A DNA stretch of 64,000 nucleotides. Source: Saprospiraceae bacterium (GTDB taxonomy: Bacteria; Bacteroidota; Bacteroidia; Chitinophagales; Saprospiraceae). Under the pieces are notes generated by a model that was not told the origin of the DNA, did not search any database, and worked only from the letters and a program-made list of their open reading frames with translations. The DNA lies in assembly GCA_021299835.1 (NCBI GenBank), contig JAJTER010000001.1:1-64000 (forward strand), in the 5' to 3' direction. Shown one piece after another: positions 43,315-51,569 of this stretch. Each line of letters starts with the position of its first letter. Position 1 is the first letter of the stretch. Both the position numbers and the translations under genes were made by a program.

Positions 43315-43938
43315 TTAGTCTTCAAAATTACCTCTAACTTCTTTCTCTTCATCTACCTGATTTTCTTCCAGGTGGAAAAATTGTTTGTAACTAAAAATAA
43401 TGAATATTACACCTAATGTAATAGCAATATCAGCGATATTAAAAACGGGTTTGAAATAGGGGATATGTAACATATCTACTACTTTCCCACGCAAAAATCC
43501 AGAATATCCCCCATTTTCAGGAAATGCTTCTGCTACCTCCCCGTGATAAAATGATTCAGAAAAAATGATGCCATAAAACGCACTATCTAAAATATTTCCA
43601 AGGGCTCCTGATAAAATAAGGCTAAAACTAATGAGTACCAATATATTTGCTTTTTCCACGATGAGCCGGTGGACAAAAAATAGTAAGAACGATACAGCGA
43701 TGATTCTAAAGGTGCTTAGCAAGAGCTTTCCATATACTCCCTGAAGGGCAAATCCAAAGGCCATGCCGTTGTTTTCAACGAAATGTATGGAAATCCATGA
43801 CCAGCCAAACAATGGAAATTCTTCACCATAAGTAAGGTGGGTTTTTACCCAAATCTTAAGTCCCTGATCCAGCAATAATATGAATGTCACAATGGAAGCA
43901 ACCATTATGAATTGTTTATGAACCGTTTGCTCTTGCAT
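43315..43938 (-). CDS. lspA: Lipoprotein signal peptidase (signal peptidase II)
   Basis: Aspartyl protease in the inner membrane that removes signal peptides from lipidated prolipoproteins. The 207 residues have four membrane helices. Catalytic aspartates are in GALGNILDSAFYG (NxxD) and VFNIADIAITLG (FNxAD). It is longer than the E. coli enzyme because of a periplasmic insertion (about 125-165) and an acidic C-terminal tail, both common in Bacteroidota. It overlaps pdxA in a TAATG junction. Clients in this window include the lipoproteins at 9643, 38284 and 45215. Confidence 0.95.
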   Translation of the reverse strand: MQEQTVHKQFIMVASIVTFILLLDQGLKIWVKTHLTYGEEFPLFGWSWISIHFVENNGMAFGFALQGVYGKLLLSTFRIIAVSFLLFFVHRLIVEKANILVLISFSLILSGALGNILDSAFYGIIFSESFYHGEVAEAFPENGGYSGFLRGKVVDMLHIPYFKPVFNIADIAITLGVIFIIFSYKQFFHLEENQVDEEKEVRGNFED

Positions 43939-45029
43939 TAATCTAAATCTTCGATGATTTCTTCCTCTTCGTTACTTGCCGGATTCTGGATACTTGCTTT
44001 ATGTCTTCGCACCAAAGGATTTGCATGATCTAATTTAAACTGTTGACGTGAACGAACTAAATCGATACAGGTAAAAAGAGCTGTTCTAAATGAACTTGGA
44101 TCTGCCACATTCTTTCCCGCTATCTCAAAGGCAGTGCCATGGTCAGGCGAAGTTCTCACAAAAGGCAGGCCGGCAGTGAAGTTAGTCCCCCCGCCAAAAG
44201 ATAAAAGCTTAAAAGGAATTAAACCCTGATCATGGTACATAGCTAAAATAGCGTCATACTTAGCATAATTACCAGAACCAAAAAAGCCGTCAGCTGGAAA
44301 GGGGCCAAATACCAGGGTGCCATTCTTTTTACACTCAATGATGGCAGGTCTGATGATGTCATTTTCTTCGATTCCAATGGCACCTCCATCACCTGCATGC
44401 GGATTTAATCCCAGTACAGCTAGAGTAGGCTTATCTATTCCAAAATCTTGCTGGAGAGAGGCCTCCATTAAATGGATTTTTTTGATGATTTGATTCTTCG
44501 TAACAGAGGTGGCCACTTTGTTTAAAGGTAGGTGATTTGTTACCAGTCCTACCCGTAAATTATCTTGTACCATGAACATAAGACTTTCGGACTGACCGAA
44601 AGCATGGGTGAGATATTCAGTATGTCCGGGAAATCCAAATTTGGCTAATTCCATGGTCTCCTTATTGATGGGGGCGGTCACTAACCCATCAATTTGTCCA
44701 TCTTTTAACTCTTTAACTGCGCCTGCCAGCGATTTAATAGCATAAACACCTCCCTCTTCAGTAATTTGACCTAAGTTAATATTCACACTTTCTTGCCAAC
44801 AATTGACAACATTAACTGTGTTTGGTTGGAATTTTTCACCATTACGCACCTGGTGGAAAGGAAATTCCAGTTCTGTGATGTTTTTGTGGTAAGACAAAAC
44901 TTTTGCAGACCCATATACTACGGGAGTGCATAAGTTTAGAATGCGAGGATCTGAAATGGTTTTGATAATGACCTCAAGTCCAATACCGTTGATATCACCA
45001 ACACTTATCCCTATTTTGGGTTTTTCCAT
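43938..45029 (-). CDS. pdxA: 4-hydroxythreonine-4-phosphate dehydrogenase
   Basis: Oxidises 4-phosphohydroxy-L-threonine in DXP-dependent vitamin B6 synthesis. The 363 residues show GISVGDINGIGLEVIIK, the metal/substrate segments VTAPINKETM and FPGHTEYL, GLNPHAGDGGAIGIEE, and YHDQGLIPFKLLSFG with the metal-binding His, followed by TSPDHGTAFEIAGK. The C-terminus has an acidic tail (EEEEIIEDLD) of no evident function. A TAAATTTG promoter box lies about 47 bases upstream. Confidence 0.96.
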   Translation of the reverse strand: MEKPKIGISVGDINGIGLEVIIKTISDPRILNLCTPVVYGSAKVLSYHKNITELEFPFHQVRNGEKFQPNTVNVVNCWQESVNINLGQITEEGGVYAIKSLAGAVKELKDGQIDGLVTAPINKETMELAKFGFPGHTEYLTHAFGQSESLMFMVQDNLRVGLVTNHLPLNKVATSVTKNQIIKKIHLMEASLQQDFGIDKPTLAVLGLNPHAGDGGAIGIEENDIIRPAIIECKKNGTLVFGPFPADGFFGSGNYAKYDAILAMYHDQGLIPFKLLSFGGGTNFTAGLPFVRTSPDHGTAFEIAGKNVADPSSFRTALFTCIDLVRSRQQFKLDHANPLVRRHKASIQNPASNEEEEIIEDLD

Positions 45030-45075
45030 GCTTTATAATTATTGTCTCTAAACCAGAGTATATTCACAACAAGAA

Positions 45076-45083
45076 CAAATTTA
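45076..45083 (-). promoter_or_regulatory. Candidate -7 box (TAAATTTG) of pdxA-lspA
   Basis: The minus strand reads TAAATTTG, a match to TAnnTTTG, 47-54 bases before the pdxA start. Confidence 0.42.
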
Positions 45084-45139
45084 CTTAATTTCTGATAAAG
45101 GACAAAGGGTAGTTTTCGAAGGGTATATTCAATTAAAAA

Positions 45140-45159
45140 AAAATGACATTTGTCATTTT
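45140..45159. promoter_or_regulatory. Perfect dyad AAAATGACA-TT-TGTCATTTT, candidate operator
   Basis: A 20-base sequence with perfect nine-base arms and a two-base spacer, 56-75 bases before the haloperoxidase-like gene and 111-130 before pdxA. A two-base loop is too tight for a good RNA hairpin, so a dimeric DNA-binding protein is the more natural reading. Confidence 0.5.
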
Positions 45160-45214
45160 GATTTTTTGTAATAAAATTCATATCTTGCACGGGATTTTCT
45201 AATAATATCGCTTT

Positions 45215-46621
45215 ATGAAAAAACTTCTCCCAAACCTAATAAATAAGCCACTTTTTTTAATAGTATTCCTATCTATTTTATTTGTAAATGGTTGTAAAAA
45301 AGATAATCCTGAGGTTTTTACTTCCAGACTAACTAAAGATTTTAACGGGGAGGTTATTCAGGAATGGAACAATCTTTTCCTTGATCTCGAAAGGTATGCA
45401 CAAGGTTTCAGACCTTGTCCGGCACCCAGGGCTTTGGCTTACATAGCGTTAGCCTGTTACGAAGCTTGTGTTATAGATATGCCTGCTTATAAAAGTTTGC
45501 GATTTAATTATCCTGGTTTAAGCCTTCCTACACAAGAACCTCTCGTTGATTATCATTATCCGACCGTAGTTAATGCTATTTATAGTAAGTTGCTCACCAA
45601 TTTTATGGGCAATGTTAACGGTATTCCTGCAGACAAGTTTGCCAAAATTTCTGCATTGTATAATAAACTTAAAAATGATTATAAAGACGATGCGTCAGCT
45701 GAAAGTATCATAAAATCAGATGAATATGGTATTAAGATTGCAGAAGCCGTTTTTGAATATGCTAAAACTGACGCTGTTGGGCATAATTATCACTTAAATC
45801 CATTTAAGAATACAGTAAGTAAATATACAACCAGTCCAAAGCCAGGTAGGTTTTCTCCTACGAATGCGAGCGGACCTGGTATGTTCCCTGATTTTGGCTA
45901 TGCCCGTACCTTTGTGATTAATGAGGGGGATAAGTTAATTCCTGCTCCCATTCCTTACAGTGAAGAAGTTAATTCTCAATACTATGTTCAGGCAGCAGAA
46001 GTGTATGCAACGGTAAATAATCCAACACCAGACCAAAGATGGCTGGCCTTTTTTTGGAGCGATGATTTAACAGGTTTAACCTTCAGTCCCCCTTCAAGAT
46101 GGTTGGCTATTGCCAATCAAGTATATGAACTGGAAAATGTAGATTTAGAAACGGCTGTTTATGCTAATGCAAAATTATGTATAGCATTAAATGATTGTGT
46201 GGTAGCCTGCTGGTATTCAAAATATTTCTACGATGTCGAGAGACCTGTTGACTATATAAGAAAAATGATGCGGTCCTCCTGGCAACCTGCTTTGTATAAT
46301 CCTTTGACAAAAGAGACTGGTATTTCACCAAATTTCCCTGCCTATCCATCTGGTCATTCAACCATGGGAGGTGCTGCTGCAGAGGTGTTAACAGATATTT
46401 TCGGAAATTATTTTCCAATGACTGACCGTTGCCACGAAGGTAGAGAAGATTTTGAAGGTGGGAAACCAAGACAGTTCAACTCTTTCTATGAAATGGCTAA
46501 TGAAAACGCTATTTCAAGGATTCCGTTAGGGGTTCATTTTAGAATGGATTGTGAGCAAGGCGTGAATCTGGGTATTCGTGTAGGTCGTAAGGTTAATCAG
46601 TTTTCCTGGAAAAAGGGATAG
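45215..46621 (+). CDS. Vanadium-dependent haloperoxidase / PAP2-family lipoprotein
   Basis: A 468-residue exported protein with a lipobox-like NGC at residue 25-27 (signal LFVNGCKK). All vanadate-pocket motifs of the haloperoxidase/acid-phosphatase superfamily are present: K336-x6-R343-P in KYFYDVERP, PSGHS with His381, and SRx5H with Arg435 and His441 in SRIPLGVH. The spacing and length favour a vanadium-haloperoxidase-like protein over a short PAP2 phosphatase. Whether it oxidises halides or hydrolyses phosphate esters is not decidable from sequence. It is divergent from pdxA. Confidence 0.88.
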   Translation: MKKLLPNLINKPLFLIVFLSILFVNGCKKDNPEVFTSRLTKDFNGEVIQEWNNLFLDLERYAQGFRPCPAPRALAYIALACYEACVIDMPAYKSLRFNYPGLSLPTQEPLVDYHYPTVVNAIYSKLLTNFMGNVNGIPADKFAKISALYNKLKNDYKDDASAESIIKSDEYGIKIAEAVFEYAKTDAVGHNYHLNPFKNTVSKYTTSPKPGRFSPTNASGPGMFPDFGYARTFVINEGDKLIPAPIPYSEEVNSQYYVQAAEVYATVNNPTPDQRWLAFFWSDDLTGLTFSPPSRWLAIANQVYELENVDLETAVYANAKLCIALNDCVVACWYSKYFYDVERPVDYIRKMMRSSWQPALYNPLTKETGISPNFPAYPSGHSTMGGAAAEVLTDIFGNYFPMTDRCHEGREDFEGGKPRQFNSFYEMANENAISRIPLGVHFRMDCEQGVNLGIRVGRKVNQFSWKKG

Positions 46622-46630
46622 ATTTTTTCT

Positions 46631-47425
46631 TTACCTCTTTATTATTATAACCTGATCACTCTTACCGTCATTCAAAAGCATTTCTTTGTTGTTAAAACCA
46701 ACGATGAGATTCGTATCTTTTAGGCCACCGAGTTCTCTAATCTGTCCGCCATTACTTATTTCAACTACTTTTTCATTTTTTATAATCCATATAGTGTTTC
46801 CAAAAGTCAGTACCTTTTGCCATTCTTTTAAAGGAATGAATAGTAGAAATTGACCTAGTAAATCACATTGAACAATGCCTTGGTTCTGGTCAAACAAATA
46901 CAGATGAGTTTCCGTTTGTGCCATATACATTATATTTGGTGGTTGTGGGCAACAAAAAATGAGATCTGTTTTTAGCCTCTCTATCTTTCCCTCATCACTT
47001 ACGCTACCTAACTGATAGTTGAATTGATCAAATAACCAGATCTGGTCGTTCTTACCTGTAGCTGCACAACCGATGAAGCCCCATTCTTCTTGATTTATCT
47101 GCCATTCTTTTAAAGGAGTCAAGGTTCTGTCTAAAGTTATGAACCTTTGTTGATCCGTGTAAAAAAGGAGTATTTGTAAAGGATTTCTTACATCTATCTG
47201 GCTCAGTTTCCCGTCTCTGTTATTAATAAATTGAAATAGTAAATTCCCCTTTGTATCCCATTTTTTTAGATACTGGTCTGCAGACAATGTGTAAATCTGC
47301 TCCAGCACATCCATTTTGAAAAGATCCGTATTTTCAGAAAGCTTTAGGGTATAAGACGCTGTAGTCTGCCCTAATAATTGACAGTAAAATGGGATAAAAA
47401 AGATCAGTTGCCTAAATATTTTCAT
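46631..47425 (-). CDS. Exported propeller-like protein of unknown function
   Basis: 264 residues from ATG 47425, giving the signal peptide MKIFRQLIFFIPFYCQLLGQ; a longer frame to 47449 lies inside lpxH. The mature part is built of repeated short beta segments (LYTLSADQYLKKWDTKGNLL-like units, GFIGCAATGKNDQIWLFDQF, THLYLFDQNQGIVQCDLLGQFL), consistent with a small beta-propeller. No named family is recognised. The start overlaps the lpxH stop by 14 bases, so the two are probably co-transcribed. It ends nine bases before the convergent haloperoxidase-like gene. Confidence 0.75.
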   Translation of the reverse strand: MKIFRQLIFFIPFYCQLLGQTTASYTLKLSENTDLFKMDVLEQIYTLSADQYLKKWDTKGNLLFQFINNRDGKLSQIDVRNPLQILLFYTDQQRFITLDRTLTPLKEWQINQEEWGFIGCAATGKNDQIWLFDQFNYQLGSVSDEGKIERLKTDLIFCCPQPPNIMYMAQTETHLYLFDQNQGIVQCDLLGQFLLFIPLKEWQKVLTFGNTIWIIKNEKVVEISNGGQIRELGGLKDTNLIVGFNNKEMLLNDGKSDQVIIIKR

Positions 47426-48194
47426 ATACTTCACCCTGATTATTTTCAAAAAAATGATAATTCAACGCAGTTCCGTCCCAGCGTGCGTAGCTGAAATACG
47501 TCATCCAGTCTCCTAAATTGATATATCTGCTCTTTTTATTTGAAAGGGTAAGGTTGATAGGTAAGTGTCTGTGTCCAAAAATGAAATAATCAATGTTCTC
47601 CTCTGTTATTTTTTTTTCACAATATTGTACAAGCCACTCTTTTTTCACGCCCATAAAATGCTGGGGTTCTGTATTGTGTTTTCTGCTTAGGGAGGAGAAA
47701 TATTGGGCCAAAGACAGACCAAGATTTGGATGTAATTGGCTATAGGCCCATTGAGCAAGAGGGTGAGTAAATACTTTTTTCATTTTTTTATAGCCATAAT
47801 CACCTGGTCCCAGACCATCACCATGACCGAGCAGAAACTTTTTTCCACCCCATTCTTTTATAATTTCCGATTTGTTCAGGGTTACGCCCAATTCCTCCTC
47901 CAGATATCCAAACATCCATACATCATGATTTCCTGTAAACATAGTTACTTGTATTCCAAGATCGCCCAGTTCAGCCAGTTTACCTAAGAGGCGGGTAAAT
48001 CCTTTGGGGACTACTTTTTTGTATTCGAACCAGCATTCAAAAATATCACCAAGAAGGTACAGTTCGGAGGCATTCGGTTTAACTTCCTGGTCTAACCATC
48101 GGAGAATCTTTTTTTCTCTAAGGAGACTTTCAGCTAAAGTGCCAGCCCCCAGATGAAAATCTGAAGCGAAATAAATGAATTTTCTTGTTTCCAT
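47412..48194 (-). CDS. lpxH: UDP-2,3-diacylglucosamine diphosphatase (LpxH-type)
   Basis: Calcineurin-like phosphoesterase that cleaves UDP-2,3-diacyl-GlcN to lipid X in lipid A synthesis. The 260 residues contain the dimetal motifs ASDFHLG (DxH), LLGDIFECWF (GDxxE), FTGNHDVWMFG (GNHD), LLGHGDGLGPGD and FGHRHLP (GHxH). Overall sequence is of the Bacteroidota LpxH-like group. It supports an LPS-bearing outer membrane. The small propeller gene follows with overlap. Confidence 0.9.
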   Translation of the reverse strand: METRKFIYFASDFHLGAGTLAESLLREKKILRWLDQEVKPNASELYLLGDIFECWFEYKKVVPKGFTRLLGKLAELGDLGIQVTMFTGNHDVWMFGYLEEELGVTLNKSEIIKEWGGKKFLLGHGDGLGPGDYGYKKMKKVFTHPLAQWAYSQLHPNLGLSLAQYFSSLSRKHNTEPQHFMGVKKEWLVQYCEKKITEENIDYFIFGHRHLPINLTLSNKKSRYINLGDWMTYFSYARWDGTALNYHFFENNQGEVYENI

Positions 48195-48260
48195 GCATCA
48201 AAATTAATAAATTAACGAGCAAAGATGGTATAGCTGTTTTTAAGGTATAAAATAAAAGGT

Positions 48261-49055
48261 ATGAATATAGATTTAACTGGCAAAAATGCTTTTGTATTTG
48301 GAGCAAGCAAGGGAATTGGCAAGGCTATTGCATTTTCTTTAGCTTCTTTGGGCGCTAATGTTACGTTGGCTGCCCGTTCTGCTGAGAAATTAGCAGAAAT
48401 AAGTTTGGAACTAAATAAGCAAAGAGTGGCAGATCACCAGGATCACGACTATTTGGTTGTGGACGGGAATGACCCGGCAGACATTAAACGTAAATTACAA
48501 ATTTTATTGAATGTCAAAACCTATCATATTTTGATCAACAATACGGGCGGTCCTCCGGCCGGAGCTATTTTATCGGCCGATTGGGAAGCATTTCAGCAAG
48601 CTTTTCAGATGCATTTGCACTGTAGCCACCTTTCTGTTCAATTGATGACTGAAAAAATGAAAGAGGTGGGGTATGGTAGAATTATCAACATTATAAGTAC
48701 CTCTGTTCGTATGCCAATTGATGGATTGGGAGTGTCCAATACCACCCGTGCTGCCATGGCGTCCTGGGCAAAAACGCTGGCGAATGAAGTTGCGCCCTAC
48801 GGAATTACTGTGAATAATATTCTTCCAGGATTTACAGCTACGGAAAGGTTGGATACTTTAATGGAGATTTGGGCGGAGCAAAATGGCCTTTCCAAGGAAG
48901 AACAAATAAGTCAAAGTAAATTATCCATCCCAATGAGACGTTTTGGTACACCTGAGGAAATAGCGGATGTTGCTGCCTTTTTAGCCAGTCCGTCAGCTTC
49001 TTATGTCACAGGAACCAGTATTATTGTCGATGGGGGGCGTACTAAAAGTTTATAA
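48261..49055 (+). CDS. SDR-family oxidoreductase lacking the YxxxK pair
   Basis: A 264-residue Rossmann-fold protein. The NAD(P)-binding motif is FGASKGIGKAIAFSLASLGA, then LINNTGGPPAGA and YGRIINIISTSV with the usual Ser. At the catalytic position where YxxxK is expected, the sequence reads VSNTTRAAMASWAKTLANE, so Tyr is replaced by Asn and Lys by Arg. C-terminal NNILPGFTATERL and VTGTSIIVDGG are normal. A known SDR subset has the same SNxxRA pattern, so this is a distinct lineage rather than random decay; the reaction is unknown. Its stop abuts the convergent uvrC stop in TTATAA. Confidence 0.87.
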   Translation: MNIDLTGKNAFVFGASKGIGKAIAFSLASLGANVTLAARSAEKLAEISLELNKQRVADHQDHDYLVVDGNDPADIKRKLQILLNVKTYHILINNTGGPPAGAILSADWEAFQQAFQMHLHCSHLSVQLMTEKMKEVGYGRIINIISTSVRMPIDGLGVSNTTRAAMASWAKTLANEVAPYGITVNNILPGFTATERLDTLMEIWAEQNGLSKEEQISQSKLSIPMRRFGTPEEIADVAAFLASPSASYVTGTSIIVDGGRTKSL

Positions 49056-50882
49056 CTTTGGTTGCGTTTCACTGGATGATTTTAAATCAAAGTAGGCGCG
49101 AAGTAATTTTGCCCTGTGTTCTCCACAAAGATTGGTGAGGGTCTCATCGCTGGCTTCCACTATTTTTTTAACTGAACCAAGAGCGCTCAATAATGTCTGT
49201 ATCGTTTTTTCCCCAATCCCCTGAATATTTTCCAGTTCCGATTGGATAAAATTTTTGGACCTTATCGTTCTGTGGAAAGTTATGGCAAATCTATGCGCTT
49301 CATTTCTGGCCTGTTGAATTAATTTTAATGATTCTGACTTTTTATTAATGTAGAGCGGTATCGCATCACCCGGGAAAAATATTTCTTCTAATCGCTTGGC
49401 AATACCTATAACGGTCATTTTTCCACTTAAACCCAGTTGTTCTATGCTTTTCATAGCGGCACCCAGCTGGCCTTTACCTCCGTCAATGACTACTAATTGG
49501 GGTAAATCCTTTCCTTCGTCTAAAATTCTCTTATATCTGCGATAAACAACCTCTTCCATACTCGCAAAATCATTAGGCCCAATGACCGTTTTAACATGAA
49601 AATGGCGGTAATCTTTTTTAGATGGTTTGGCATTTTTGAATACAACGCAAGAAGAAACTGGGTGGGTACCTTGTATATTGGAGTTGTCAAAGCAATCAAT
49701 ATGAAAAGGTACTTCTGGCATATTTAAGTCTTTTTGTAATTGCTTCAAAATCCTTTCCGTAGGTGTTTGTTTCTTTTCTTTACTTAAAAGATCTTTCTTT
49801 TTTTGAAGTTTATAGTAAAGCACATTTCTTTCTGAGAGTTCTAATAATTTTTTCTTATCACCAATTTGAGGTACGGTATTTTTTACATTGGTTTCAGTTA
49901 AGACAACAGGGATTGACGTAATTATTTCAGGAGCAAAGCTATTGAACCTATCCCTGATGATTGGAATAGCTAAAGACAGTAAATCTTCCGGTTCTTCTTC
50001 CTCCAGTTGAAGGGTAAGTTCCTGAGTATGAGCCTGAATAATAGCGCCATTGACCACCCTCAAATAATTGATATAAGCCTCTTTTTCATCTGTTAAAATG
50101 GTAAAAACATCAACATCCCTGATAGTATGGCTTACAATGGTGGATTTAGCCTGATAGTCTTCAAAAGCAGCTAATTTTTCTTTAATAGCCTGTGCTTTTT
50201 CAAAAGCCAGTTCTTCAGCATATTGGTTCATTATTTTTTTGAAATGCTGCAATACAGAACTAAAATGGCCTTTAAGTATATTCTTAATTTGTTCTATTTT
50301 TTCATTGTAGATAAGCTCTGATTCTAATCCTGCACAGGGCCCCATGCAATTTTTTATATGGTATTCAAGGCAAAGTTTAACTTTTCCATCTCTAATATTT
50401 TCCTCACTCAGATTAAAAACACAGGTTCTTAGAGGGAATAGTTGTCTGATTAATTCTAATATTATTTTTAGCCTACCTTTTGAGGTATAAGGTCCAAAAT
50501 AAACAGATCCATCTCTAATGACTCTGCGGGTAATGATTACCCTGGGGAATCGTTCATTTTTAATGCAAATATAGGAGTAGGATTTATCATCTTTGAGGGA
50601 AACATTATATCTTGGCTGGTGCTCCTTTATGAGGGCACTTTCTAAAAGCAGCGCATCAGTTTCAGATTCGACCATGGTAAAATTGAGAAAATCAGCATTT
50701 TTAACCATGATGCGGGTTCGAAAAAGACGATCCCGTCTCTCTCCGAAATAAGAAGAAACCCTATTCCTTAGGTTTTTAGCTTTTCCTACATAAAGAATGG
50801 TTCCATCCTGTTTACAAAATCGGTAAACACCTGGTGTTTTAGGAATGGTTTCTGCCAATTCCTTATATTCCTCCGTTGTCAT
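49050..50882 (-). CDS. uvrC: Excinuclease ABC subunit C
   Basis: Dual nuclease that makes both incisions in UvrABC nucleotide excision repair. The 610 residues show the GIY-YIG domain (about 12-95; PGVYRFCKQDGTILYVGKAK), a Cys-rich stretch and the UvrB-interacting UVR helix (about 205-240). The RNase H-like UvrC domain has HIDCFDNSNIQGTHPVSSC and VVIDGGKGQLGAA, and a C-terminal HhH pair begins IQGIGEKTIQTLLSALGS. It lies 12 bases after gmhA on the same strand. Confidence 0.97.
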   Translation of the reverse strand: MTTEEYKELAETIPKTPGVYRFCKQDGTILYVGKAKNLRNRVSSYFGERRDRLFRTRIMVKNADFLNFTMVESETDALLLESALIKEHQPRYNVSLKDDKSYSYICIKNERFPRVIITRRVIRDGSVYFGPYTSKGRLKIILELIRQLFPLRTCVFNLSEENIRDGKVKLCLEYHIKNCMGPCAGLESELIYNEKIEQIKNILKGHFSSVLQHFKKIMNQYAEELAFEKAQAIKEKLAAFEDYQAKSTIVSHTIRDVDVFTILTDEKEAYINYLRVVNGAIIQAHTQELTLQLEEEEPEDLLSLAIPIIRDRFNSFAPEIITSIPVVLTETNVKNTVPQIGDKKKLLELSERNVLYYKLQKKKDLLSKEKKQTPTERILKQLQKDLNMPEVPFHIDCFDNSNIQGTHPVSSCVVFKNAKPSKKDYRHFHVKTVIGPNDFASMEEVVYRRYKRILDEGKDLPQLVVIDGGKGQLGAAMKSIEQLGLSGKMTVIGIAKRLEEIFFPGDAIPLYINKKSESLKLIQQARNEAHRFAITFHRTIRSKNFIQSELENIQGIGEKTIQTLLSALGSVKKIVEASDETLTNLCGEHRAKLLRAYFDLKSSSETQPKL

Positions 50883-50894
50883 AAAGGTTGGAAT

Positions 50895-51485
50895 CTAAGC
50901 TATTGCGGTATCTCTTAAAAAATCAATTTCCACTAATTCGCATAAAATATGTCCTACCAGCATGTGACATTCCTGAATTCTTGGGGTATCAGTAGATGGA
51001 GCCTTAAAAAGATAATTACTTAATGGGTCCATTTTGCATGTATTTTGTCCTGTAAAACCTATAGTAATGATATCGTTTTCCCTGGCATATTCAAAAGCCT
51101 TGATAACATTTTGTGAGTTGCCGGAGGTTGAAAGCCCCACCAGAATATCACCTGGTTTCCCTTTGGCGGTAAGTAAACGGGAAAAGACCTTTTCGTAACC
51201 ATAATCGTTAGCTACGGCCGTTAAAAAAGCATTATCAGCACTTAATGCTTCAGCATTTAAGGGTTTTCTGTCAAAGTAGTATCTGCCGGAGAGTTCAGCA
51301 GCAAGATGCATGGCATCGACAGCACTACCGCCATTTCCGCAAAACATTATTTTATTGCCATTTCGAAGCGCATCAATCATCCGTTGAGCCATTTCACTCA
51401 TTAGAAGGGTTAGTTCCGTATTATTTAAAAGGGCTTGTTTACTTTCAACAGACTCTTTAAATCTTTTAGTAATAATTTCTTGCAT
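50895..51485 (-). CDS. gmhA: Sedoheptulose-7-phosphate isomerase
   Basis: SIS-domain enzyme converting sedoheptulose 7-phosphate to D-glycero-D-manno-heptose 7-phosphate, the first heptose step of LPS core or other glycans. The 196 residues show FCGNGGSAVDAMHLAAELSG, LTAVANDYGYEKVF, GDILVGLSTSGNSQNV and the C-terminal metal/substrate residues in QECHMLVGHILCELVE. A heptose-7-phosphate kinase homologue (hddA) is encoded divergently just upstream, which supports the assignment. Confidence 0.93.
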   Translation of the reverse strand: MQEIITKRFKESVESKQALLNNTELTLLMSEMAQRMIDALRNGNKIMFCGNGGSAVDAMHLAAELSGRYYFDRKPLNAEALSADNAFLTAVANDYGYEKVFSRLLTAKGKPGDILVGLSTSGNSQNVIKAFEYARENDIITIGFTGQNTCKMDPLSNYLFKAPSTDTPRIQECHMLVGHILCELVEIDFLRDTAIA

Positions 51486-51519
51486 GATTGTATTGTTGGT
51501 AAACCAATGGAAAAGTCCT

Positions 51520-51527
51520 CAAAAGTA
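51520..51527 (-). promoter_or_regulatory. Candidate -7 box (TACTTTTG) of gmhA
   Basis: The minus strand reads TACTTTTG, 35-42 bases before gmhA. It is 12 bases away from an opposing box for the glycosyltransferase gene, so the two promoters are nearly back to back. Confidence 0.45.
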
Positions 51528-51539
51528 CATAAAATAGAT

Positions 51540-51547
51540 TATTTTTG
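51540..51547 (+). promoter_or_regulatory. Candidate -7 box (TATTTTTG) of the glycosyltransferase-hddA operon
   Basis: TATTTTTG matches TAnnTTTG and lies 23-30 bases before the GTG start at 51570. Confidence 0.42.
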
Positions 51548-51569
51548 AGGTTCATCAATAAGATATGGC

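Noticed and set aside
45140..45159. Calling the TGACA/TGTCA dyad a terminator
   Set aside because: The two-base spacer is too small for a stable loop, and it lies in a divergent promoter region upstream of both genes.
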